DNA of 5,132 nucleotides from an uncultured Achromobacter sp. GTDB taxonomy: Bacteria; Pseudomonadota; Gammaproteobacteria; Burkholderiales; Burkholderiaceae_B. Below the pieces are notes generated by a model that worked only from the letters and a program-made list of their open reading frames with translations, did no database searches and was not told the DNA's origin. The DNA is taken from the NCBI GenBank assembly GCA_913775005.1, contig CAJYKY010000353.1, positions 1 through 5,132 on the forward strand, in the 5' to 3' direction. Positions 1-5,132 of this stretch are shown piece after piece. Both the position numbers and the translations under genes were made by a program. Numbering within the stretch: the first letter of the stretch is position 1; every line of letters begins with the position of its first letter.

Positions 1-1
1 C

Positions 2-418
2 ACGCTGGAACCGTTTGCAGGTCTGGCGTGGAGCGACCTGCGCACGCGCGCATTCTCGGAGTCGGGCGGCTCGGCAGCGTTGCGCGGTCAAAGCAGCAGC
101 ACGCAGCAGACGTCCAGCACGCTTGGCCTGCGCGGGCGGTCCGACTTCACGCTGGCAGGCGCCGAAGGCCGCTTGCACGCCATGCTGGGCTGGCGGCACG
201 CGTTCGGCGATGTGCTGCCGCAATCCACGTTGGCATTCGATGGCGGCCAGGCGTTCACGGTGTCGGGTGCGCCCATCGCCCGCAACGCGGCCTTGGCCGA
301 ATTGGGCGCGGAAGTGGCGGTGTCGCGCAATGCGTCGCTGGCGCTGAATTACAGCGGCCAATACGGCGGCGGCAATCGAGAACATGCGGGGTCGTTGAAC
401 GTGCGCTGGCGGTATTGA
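2..418 (+). CDS. Autotransporter (type Va secretion) beta-barrel, C-terminal fragment
   Basis: This is the 3' end of a gene whose start lies left of the window; 138 codons are visible before a TGA. The sequence alternates short amphipathic strands with Gly/Asn/Ser-rich turns, as in an outer-membrane barrel. Segments such as LEPFAGLAW, STLGLRGRSDF, MLGWRHAFGDV and LALNYSGQYG are typical of the last strands of the autotransporter beta-domain, and the protein ends in the aromatic motif WRY. In this family the C-terminal barrel inserts in the outer membrane through the Bam machinery and carries an N-terminal passenger to the cell surface. The passenger is outside the window, so its function (adhesin, protease, esterase or other) cannot be stated. 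An internal TTG at 80 gives a shorter reading frame but would cut into the barrel, so it is not the start. There is no functional link to the downstream iron genes beyond shared strand. Confidence 0.88.
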   Translation, partial: TLEPFAGLAWSDLRTRAFSESGGSAALRGQSSSTQQTSSTLGLRGRSDFTLAGAEGRLHAMLGWRHAFGDVLPQSTLAFDGGQAFTVSGAPIARNAALAELGAEVAVSRNASLALNYSGQYGGGNREHAGSLNVRWRY

Positions 419-453
419 CGCGTAGAGGGCGGGGGCCCCCAGGGGAGGCTGTG

Positions 454-459
454 TATAAT
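454..459 (+). promoter_or_regulatory. Probable sigma-70 -10 element for the sigma/anti-sigma operon
   Basis: The hexamer is a perfect TATAAT in an otherwise GC-rich gap. It would place transcription start near 465-467, giving the sigma gene a leader of about 40 nt. No convincing -35 hexamer sits 16-18 bp upstream: that stretch is the G/C run GGGGGCCCCC. The promoter may therefore be weak or activator-dependent. The -10 overlaps the putative Fur site, which fits iron repression. Confidence 0.55.
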
Positions 460-475
460 GAGATCACTTCTCATT
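454..475. promoter_or_regulatory. Putative Fur box
   Basis: Positions 457-463 (AATGAGA) and 469-475 (TCTCATT) are perfect inverted repeats separated by 5 nt. Aligned by eye with the classical 19-mer GATAATGATAATCATTATC, positions 454-472 match at 12 of 19, including an unbroken ATAATGA. It covers the -10 hexamer, where a repressor would block RNA polymerase. FecI/FecR-type operons are commonly Fur-repressed, so position and context support the call. The match is moderate and no binding is shown. Confidence 0.6.
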
Positions 476-505
476 TAATTTTTCAGCCTCCTCCATTCTG
501 TCCTC

Positions 506-1018
506 ATGTCTGGCCAGATTCCCCCTATTTCCGACGATGTCGCCGGGCTGTATGTCGAGCACAGCACGTGGTTGCAGGGCTGGCTGCGCAGGCGCGTCGG
601 CGATACGTTCGCTGCCGCCGATCTGGCGCAGGACACTTTTCTAAGCCTGCTGGACCGTAAGACTACGGTTGTCGAGATCCGGGAACCTCGTCCGTTTCTG
701 GCAACCATTGCCCGCCGGCTCCTCGCGCATCGCCACCGCCGGCAGTTGCTTGAAACCGCTTACCTTGAGGCTCTGGCGTTGCTGCCGGAGGACGTGGCTC
801 CGTCGCCCGAGGCGCAGCTCATGGCCGTCCAGAGTCTTCAGCAGATCGACCGGGTGCTTGATGGTCTTCCTGCCAAGGTTCGAGAAGCCTTTCTGCTGGC
901 GCACTTGCTGGAACTGAGCTATGCCGACATCGCCCAGCGCTTGGGGACGTCAACCAGTTCCGTGAAGCAGTATCTGACCCGGGCCAATCGCGAATGCATG
1001 TTCGCGCTGCTGGTTTGA
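506..1018 (+). CDS. ECF RNA polymerase sigma factor, FecI type (iron-starvation sigma)
   Basis: The 170-residue product has the two-domain plan and length of FecI-like extracytoplasmic-function sigma factors. Region 2 spans about residues 14-80: LYVEHSTWLQGWLRRRVG, then the AADLAQDTFLSLL core-binding/-10 segment and the PRPFLATIARRLLAHRHRR helix. Region 4 spans about 108-160: LPAKVREAFLLAHLLELSYADIA followed by the helix-turn-helix LGTSTSSVKQYLTRA, which should bind the -35 element. It acts in the cytoplasm by directing RNA polymerase to a receptor promoter, here most likely that of the TonB-dependent receptor downstream. ATG 506 is chosen because it leads directly into the family N-terminus, and no better start follows before the conserved region. 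Oddly, it has no Shine-Dalgarno: the preceding bases are pyrimidine-rich. A Fur-like site and TATAAT lie 30-50 bp upstream. The next gene starts 4 nt after its stop. Confidence 0.93.
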   Translation: MSGQIPPISDDVAGLYVEHSTWLQGWLRRRVGDTFAAADLAQDTFLSLLDRKTTVVEIREPRPFLATIARRLLAHRHRRQLLETAYLEALALLPEDVAPSPEAQLMAVQSLQQIDRVLDGLPAKVREAFLLAHLLELSYADIAQRLGTSTSSVKQYLTRANRECMFALLV

Positions 1019-1022
1019 GCGT

Positions 1023-2036
1023 ATGGCGGCCCTTCGAGACACGCTGACGCTGCCCAGCGGCCGGGTCATCAGCCGGGCCACGGCGGACGCCGCAGCGGAC
1101 TGGCTGACCCTGTTGATGTCTGGCGAGGCGGGCGACAAGCAGCAGCAACAATGGCGGCTGTGGCGGCAGGCGCATGCTGACCATGAGGCCGCCTGGCAGC
1201 ACGTCGAATCCGTCATGGGCCGCATGAAATCGTTGGAACGCGCGCCGGCTTATGCGGCCTTGTCGTCCTACGGCGCGGACGGGCGGCCGTCCCTGGTGGC
1301 ACGCCGGCGGGCGACGCGCCTGCTACTTTGGGGCGGTATGGCGGTGGGGGCCGGCTGGGCGGCTTCGCGCAGTGACGCCTGGCAGGCCAATGTGGCCGAC
1401 CTGCGCAGCGCGACCGGACAGCAGCGCAACCTTACGCTGGAGGACGGCACCCGGTTGACGTTGAATACCCGCAGTGCCGTGAATGTGCGCTATGACGGGA
1501 ACGAGCGCCGCATCCAGCTGGTGACGGGCGAGATCATGATCGCCACCCGGCACGGATCGTTCCCTCCCGATCCGCGGCCGCTGCGGGTGACGACGGCAGA
1601 AGGCAGCATCCGTTCGCTGGGCACCCGGTTCATCGTCAGGCAGCGCGCCGGGTCGACCGGTGTGACGGTGCTGGAGAGCGCTGTGGAAGTGGCTCCCGGC
1701 AACGGCACCGCGAATGCGCGCCTGCTTCATGCCGGCGAGCAGGTCGAGTTCAACCGTGATGCCGTTCCAGCGCCGCGCCCCGCCGATGAACACGCTGATG
1801 CCTGGGCGCGAGGGCAGTTGGTGGCCGATGATCAGCGGCTGGGCGACTTTCTGGCCGAGCTGGAACGCTATCGCTCAGGGTTTCTGCGCGTTGATCCGGT
1901 GGTGGCGAGCCTGCGCCTTTCCGGTGTCTTCCCCTTGGCCGATACCGACCGCATCCTGGCTACGCTACCCAGCGTGTTGCCGGTGCGAGTGCAGTGGCGC
2001 ACGCGGTATTGGGCAACGGTCTTGCCGGCCGGTTAG
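1023..2036 (+). CDS. FecR-family anti-sigma factor / transmembrane signal transducer
   Basis: The 337-residue protein has the full FecR architecture. Residues about 18-70 form the cytoplasmic sigma-binding domain with four spaced tryptophans (W27, W44, W47, W58), as in FecR N-termini. Residues about 99-115 (RLLLWGGMAVGAGWAAS) are the single membrane segment, preceded by an arginine cluster at 94-96. Residues about 120-225 are the periplasmic FecR domain, with LEDGTRLTLNTRS, QLVTGEIMI and LGTRF. Residues about 262-337 resemble the C-terminal domain that contacts the receptor STN domain. The G200-T201 pair in LGTRF corresponds to the self-cleavage position described for FoxR-type regulators. 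In the family, receptor signalling triggers stepwise proteolysis that frees the N-terminal domain to activate the sigma factor. The ATG is only 4 nt past the sigma stop with a weak TGAG nearby, so translational coupling is likely. Ferric citrate specificity is not implied. Confidence 0.93.
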   Translation: MAALRDTLTLPSGRVISRATADAAADWLTLLMSGEAGDKQQQQWRLWRQAHADHEAAWQHVESVMGRMKSLERAPAYAALSSYGADGRPSLVARRRATRLLLWGGMAVGAGWAASRSDAWQANVADLRSATGQQRNLTLEDGTRLTLNTRSAVNVRYDGNERRIQLVTGEIMIATRHGSFPPDPRPLRVTTAEGSIRSLGTRFIVRQRAGSTGVTVLESAVEVAPGNGTANARLLHAGEQVEFNRDAVPAPRPADEHADAWARGQLVADDQRLGDFLAELERYRSGFLRVDPVVASLRLSGVFPLADTDRILATLPSVLPVRVQWRTRYWATVLPAG

Positions 2037-2042
2037 GTCTCC

Positions 2043-2075
2043 GGAAAAAAATAATCTTGCCGCGACTGCCCGATC
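2043..2075 (+). promoter_or_regulatory. Possible ECF-sigma promoter for the receptor gene
   Basis: The gap between the anti-sigma and receptor genes opens with GGAAAA followed by an A-rich stretch (GGAAAAAAATAAT, 2043-2055), the only A-rich block there. FecI-type promoters often carry a GGAAA-like -35 element. A -10 would fall around 2066-2075, but no sharply defined motif is seen. Position and module logic favour a promoter here; the exact boxes are uncertain. Confidence 0.3.
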
Positions 2076-2128
2076 TGCGTTTTCGGGGCACCTACCTTGT
2101 GAGGACCAGATTTGCCGGAGGTCCGATC

Positions 2129-2137
2129 AAGAGGAAG
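2129..2137 (+). promoter_or_regulatory. Ribosome binding site of the receptor gene
   Basis: AAGAGGAAG contains AGGA at 2132-2135, 5 nt before ATG 2141. It decides the start: the same frame is open for another 49 codons upstream, into the anti-sigma gene, but those codons have no ribosome site and encode no signal peptide. Confidence 0.75.
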
Positions 2138-2140
2138 AAC

Positions 2141-4669
2141 ATGTCAAACCTGTACCGCGCCCCAGTTCCGGGGTGCGCACTATCGACTCCCGTTACGCTC
2201 GCTAGCCTGGCGCTGACCGTTGCCTTGGCAGCTGTCGCGCCGGCCGTTGTGCACGCTGAAGGCCATGCAACGTCTGCGGCGTCCGCCGTGGCCGACTTCA
2301 GCATTTCCCCGGGACCGCTGGCGCCCGCCCTGCGGCAATTGGCCAGCACGGCCGGCATCATGCTGACCTTTACCGCCGAACAGACCGATGGCAAACACAC
2401 GGACGGCGTGCAGGGCCGCTATGCGGCGCCGGGCGCGCTGGCCCGCTTGCTGGCCGGCAGCGGCCTGCGGGCCGTGCAGCTGGACACCGGCGCCTATGTG
2501 CTTCGGGTTGAACCGTCGACTGCAAGTGATGCAGCCGGTGCCGCCACGCTGCCTTCGGTCACCGTGACCGGCACGGCGACGGCCGATGGCCAGACCGAGG
2601 GCACAGAGTCCTACACCACCGCCAGCATGAGCACGGCGACCCGGCTCAACCTGTCCATGCGCGAGACGCCGCAGTCGGTCACCGTCATTACGCGTCAGCG
2701 TATTCAGGATCAGGGGCTGGCAACGGTCAACGACGTGGTGCAGACCGCCACCGGCCTGACCTTCCGCCGCTTCGGCCCGGAACGCGCGTCCTTCTACGCG
2801 CGCGGTATGTACGTCGACAACATCATGTACGACGGCCTGCCCGTGGGCCTGGATAGCTCCAATCTGTCGCAGGACCTGCTGGCCACCGACATGGCCATCT
2901 ATGACCGCGTGGAGATCGTGCGCGGCGCCGCCGGGTTGGTGCAGGGCGCCGGCAACCCGTCAGCCGCCATCAACCTGGTGCGCAAGCGGCCCACCGACGT
3001 GCCGCAGGTGTCTCTGAGTGCCAGCGCGGGCAGTTGGGACCGCTACCGGGGCGAGTTGGACGCCTCTGGCCCCTTGTCGAAAGATGGATCGTTGCGCGGC
3101 CGCGCGGTGATCGCTACGCAGGACTACGGAAGCTACAAGCGCGGTGAAAGCAGCGACGGCCAGACGTTCTATGGAATTCTGGAGAAGGATCTGGGCGCCG
3201 CCACCACGCTTACGCTTAGCGCCTTGCACCAAGAGAACCGGCTGCATGGCAATGGCTTTACCGGCCTGCCCGTGGCCCGCGATGGCAGCGACCTGGGGCT
3301 GCCGCGGTCCACGTCCTATGCCAATGACTGGGAACACTGGAACAAGACAACCAACTCGGCGTTCGCCGGGCTGGATCACCGGTTCGATAATGGCTGGCGC
3401 ATGCACGTGTCGGCCTATTACGCCCACGCCGATCTGGATATGCAGGGCCATTACCTCAACTACAACATCAACACGGGCAAATACGGTCAGCTGGGGGCGC
3501 GCAACAGTCACGAGGAAAAGCAAAGCAGCGTCGACTTGTACGCCAATGGCCCGTTCGACGTGCTGGGACGCACGCATGAACTGGTGCTTGGCGCCAGCTA
3601 CCGCAATATCGATTTTGACGGCAACAGCCGCCAAGGCCTGGTGCTCAATAGCGACCTTGATCTTTACGACTTTGATCCGGGCGCCGTTGCCGATCCCCAC
3701 ATTCCGCTGCGCGACTGGATGGACGCGAGGATCAGCCAGCAAAGCGTGTACGCGACGACGCGCCTGAATCTGGCCGACCGGTTGAAGCTCATCCTGGGCG
3801 GACGGCTGGACTGGTTCAACTATCGTGACACCGTCAACACCTATCCGAACTTCGCATCGAACACGCCGTCCGTCACGGCCAATAACCGCTATCGCGTCAA
3901 CAACCAGCTGACGAAGTATGCCGGCATCGTTTATGACCTGAATGACAGCCATTCGCTCTACGCCAGCTATACCGACATCTTCAAACCCCAGAACTACCTG
4001 GACGCCAACAACGAACTGCTGGATCCCGTCGTCGGCCAGAACTATGAAATCGGTATCAAGGGCGAATACTTCGATGGGGCGCTGAACGCCTCGGCGGCAG
4101 TGTTCCGCATGGACCAGAAAAACCGAGCCTTCCGCAGCACCGACCAGACGCAATGCGCAAGCTACCCCGCTGTGACCTGCTATTCCGCTGCGGGGGAGGT
4201 CCGCAGCCAGGGCGTGGAGTTTGAGTTGCAGGGAGCGATCACGCCCAATTGGCAGGTGAGCGCTGGCTATACCGTGGCTATCGCGCGTTACCGCAAGGAT
4301 GCGAACCCCGCCAACGTGGGCGCGCTGTTCGACACCGACACGCCGCGGCACTTGTTCAAACTATCGACCATGTACCGAATGTCAGGCGCGTTGCAGGGAT
4401 GGCGCATCGGCGGCTCGATCTATCGCCAGGACGCCATCTACAACAAAGGCACCACCAGCGGCGTCCCCTTCCGTATCAGCCAGGGGGCCTACACCGTCAC
4501 GGACCTGGTGCTGGGTTGGCAGGCGACACCGAAGCTGGATCTTCAGCTGAACGTGAACAACGTCTTCGACAAGAAGTACTACAACGCGCTGTCCGGAGCC
4601 GTGAACTTTCCCAGCAACGTTTACGGCGAGCCGCGCAACGCGATGTTAACGGCGCGATACCAGTTCTGA
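2141..4669 (+). CDS. TonB-dependent siderophore receptor with N-terminal STN signalling domain (FpvA/FoxA-like transducer)
   Basis: This 842-residue outer-membrane protein imports a ferri-siderophore using TonB-ExbB-ExbD energy and reports ligand binding to its FecR partner. Residues 1-39 are a signal peptide (hydrophobic LASLALTVALAAVAPAVVHA, likely cut after A39). Residues about 51-124 are the STN domain (FSISPGPLAPALRQLASTAG to GAYVLRV), found only in receptors that signal. SVTVTG near 139-144 fits a TonB box. The plug spans about 163-283 and includes RETPQSVTVITRQRI and RGAAGLVQGAGNPSAAINLV, a hallmark of the FpvA/FoxA/FhuE siderophore class. The rest is the barrel, ending NNVFDKKYY and then PRNAMLTARYQF with the terminal Phe expected for Bam-dependent insertion. 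Cys672 and Cys680 may form a disulfide in an extracellular loop before VRSQGVEFELQG. Length fits STN-bearing receptors, and the gene appears intact. The ligand cannot be named: a hydroxamate or mixed-type siderophore is plausible. Expression probably depends on the adjacent sigma factor. Confidence 0.95.
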   Translation: MSNLYRAPVPGCALSTPVTLASLALTVALAAVAPAVVHAEGHATSAASAVADFSISPGPLAPALRQLASTAGIMLTFTAEQTDGKHTDGVQGRYAAPGALARLLAGSGLRAVQLDTGAYVLRVEPSTASDAAGAATLPSVTVTGTATADGQTEGTESYTTASMSTATRLNLSMRETPQSVTVITRQRIQDQGLATVNDVVQTATGLTFRRFGPERASFYARGMYVDNIMYDGLPVGLDSSNLSQDLLATDMAIYDRVEIVRGAAGLVQGAGNPSAAINLVRKRPTDVPQVSLSASAGSWDRYRGELDASGPLSKDGSLRGRAVIATQDYGSYKRGESSDGQTFYGILEKDLGAATTLTLSALHQENRLHGNGFTGLPVARDGSDLGLPRSTSYANDWEHWNKTTNSAFAGLDHRFDNGWRMHVSAYYAHADLDMQGHYLNYNINTGKYGQLGARNSHEEKQSSVDLYANGPFDVLGRTHELVLGASYRNIDFDGNSRQGLVLNSDLDLYDFDPGAVADPHIPLRDWMDARISQQSVYATTRLNLADRLKLILGGRLDWFNYRDTVNTYPNFASNTPSVTANNRYRVNNQLTKYAGIVYDLNDSHSLYASYTDIFKPQNYLDANNELLDPVVGQNYEIGIKGEYFDGALNASAAVFRMDQKNRAFRSTDQTQCASYPAVTCYSAAGEVRSQGVEFELQGAITPNWQVSAGYTVAIARYRKDANPANVGALFDTDTPRHLFKLSTMYRMSGALQGWRIGGSIYRQDAIYNKGTTSGVPFRISQGAYTVTDLVLGWQATPKLDLQLNVNNVFDKKYYNALSGAVNFPSNVYGEPRNAMLTARYQF

Positions 4670-4727
4670 TGACGGGCGGCGTGCTCACTGAGGAGATGGC
4701 GCGGCGGCTCGGGAGTGCGTCCGGGTC

Positions 4728-4744
4728 GCAGCCTACGCGGCTGC
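4728..4744. other. Small hairpin at the convergent gene ends
   Basis: GCAGCC (4728-4733) and GGCTGC (4739-4744) can form a perfect 6-bp stem with a 5-nt loop, overlapping the stop codon of the minus-strand gene. It lies where transcripts from the receptor and the rhodanese gene converge. No U-tract follows on either strand, so it is at best a weak or bidirectional terminator, or a chance GC stem. Nothing else recognisable is seen in 4670-4732. Confidence 0.25.
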
Positions 4745-5132
4745 CAATTCAAAGCCTTCGTCGATCCATCCCGTGATCCCGCCGATCATCAGCTTGACCG
4801 GCCTGCCCAACTGCGCAAGCCGCAGGGCGCCACGGGTGGCGCCGTTGCAGTGCGGCCCGGCGCAGTACGTGACGAACAGCGTGTCGGCGGGATAGTCCGT
4901 CAGCTTCGATTCAACGATCTTGCCGTGCGGCAGGTTGAGTGCGCCCGGCACATGGCCCTGCGCATACAGCGTGGGGCTGCGCACATCCAGCAGCACGAAA
5001 CCCGGCGTGCCGCTGGCCAGCGCGCTGGCGACATCGGAACAATCAGTCTCGAATTGCAGCGCCGCGCGGTAGTGGGCAAGCGCGGCGGCGCTCTCGGCAG
5101 CGGGGATGGCGGTGACGGCGTTGGTGGTCGGC
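4733..5132 (-). CDS. Rhodanese-like domain protein, 5' end outside the window
   Basis: The frame is open from the TAG at 4733-4735 to the right edge, giving 132 visible residues. No ATG occurs in frame; the GTG at 4994-4996 lies inside the conserved LLDVRSP strand and would delete the N-terminal part of the fold, so the true start is beyond the window. Numbered from the edge, the single rhodanese domain shows LLDVRSP (47-53), GHVPGALNLPHG (59-70), the active-site loop CAGPHCNGATR (90-100) and the closing GGITGW (117-122). Rhodaneses carry sulfane sulfur on the loop cysteine; Cys90 is the expected nucleophile, and Cys95 in the same loop is a second thiol. The loop is longer than the compact C-x4-R type. 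No signal peptide is visible, so a cytoplasmic protein is likely. It is convergent with the receptor gene and has no evident link to iron uptake. Substrate and role are unknown. Confidence 0.88.
   Translation of the reverse strand, partial: PTTNAVTAIPAAESAAALAHYRAALQFETDCSDVASALASGTPGFVLLDVRSPTLYAQGHVPGALNLPHGKIVESKLTDYPADTLFVTYCAGPHCNGATRGALRLAQLGRPVKLMIGGITGWIDEGFELAAA

Larger units (their letters stand above)
444..491. repeat. Wide inverted repeat surrounding the Fur-like palindrome
   Basis: GGAGGCTG at 444-451 is the exact reverse complement of CAGCCTCC at 484-491, with 32 bp between. The arms are centred at 467.5, almost on the centre (466) of the inner 7-bp palindrome. A cruciform, or a hairpin in transcripts entering from the autotransporter gene, is possible. 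No U-tract follows, so it is not a classical terminator. It may be coincidence. Confidence 0.4.

Noticed and set aside
415..420. TTGACG considered as the -35 for the TATAAT at 454
   Set aside because: The spacer would be 33 bp, far from the 16-18 bp needed.
431..440. GGGGGCCCCC palindrome after the autotransporter stop, considered as a terminator
   Set aside because: With no loop bases the usable stem would be only about 3 bp, and no T-run follows. It is more likely a GC-rich spacer.
28..660. A 210-codon plus-strand open frame spanning the autotransporter end, the gap and the start of the sigma gene
   Set aside because: It runs out of frame across two real genes and the regulatory gap, and its product is Arg/Ala-rich with no domain signature.
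1994..2140. Upstream extension of the receptor frame (49 extra codons, overlapping the anti-sigma gene)
   Set aside because: The extension has no ribosome site and encodes Arg/Lys-rich residues that would bury the signal peptide. ATG 2141 has a clear Shine-Dalgarno and starts directly before the signal sequence.
2960..4351. A 463-codon open frame on the minus strand inside the receptor gene
   Set aside because: It lies wholly antisense to a well-supported receptor. Its translation is Val/Ala/Gly/Arg-rich with no recognisable domain, and codon bias in GC-rich genes commonly produces such long antisense frames.
4733..4996. Short 87-residue version of the rhodanese gene starting at GTG 4996
   Set aside because: The start falls inside the conserved LLDVRSP strand, and the frame continues upstream with coding-like sequence to the window edge.
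1..5132. Search for CRISPR arrays, insertion sequences, tRNA/rRNA genes and attachment sites
   Set aside because: No direct-repeat arrays, transposase-like frames, terminal inverted repeats or tRNA-like cloverleaf sequences were seen by eye on either strand. Coding density and base composition look uniform.

Overview
The window looks like chromosomal DNA from a GC-rich betaproteobacterium. Alcaligenaceae (Bordetella/Achromobacter group) is the best guess. The reasons are the GC-rich codon use, a type Va autotransporter beta-barrel end, a FecI/FecR/siderophore-receptor cassette, and a rhodanese-like protein with a CAGPHCNG active-site loop. The genus is inferred from how these proteins read, not from a database search.

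Layout: (1) 2-418, plus strand: the last 138 residues of an autotransporter beta-barrel, cut by the left edge. (2) 419-505: a short AT-rich regulatory gap with a perfect TATAAT, an overlapping 19-bp palindrome resembling a Fur box, and a wider 8-bp inverted repeat around both. (3) 506-1018: an ECF sigma factor of the FecI type. (4) 1023-2036: its FecR-type anti-sigma/signal-transducing partner, 4 nt downstream and probably translationally coupled. (5) 2037-2140: a 104-bp gap with a GGAAAA-type element that may be the ECF target promoter, and a clear Shine-Dalgarno. (6) 2141-4669: an 842-residue TonB-dependent siderophore receptor with an N-terminal STN signalling domain. (7) 4670-4732: a short convergent gap. 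(8) 4733 to the right edge, minus strand: a rhodanese-like protein lacking its start in this window.

Genes 3-5 form a textbook cell-surface signalling module. In the known model, iron starvation relieves Fur repression of the sigma/anti-sigma pair. A ferri-siderophore bound to the receptor is sensed through the receptor STN domain and the periplasmic FecR C-terminus, the sigma factor is activated, and it drives receptor transcription. No siderophore synthesis or inner-membrane transport genes are visible, so the ligand is unknown and may be a xenosiderophore. The autotransporter and rhodanese genes look like unrelated neighbours. I did not find a previously undescribed system. The most useful points to check are the Fur/promoter overlap, the absence of a Shine-Dalgarno before the sigma gene, and the expected FecR self-cleavage site.
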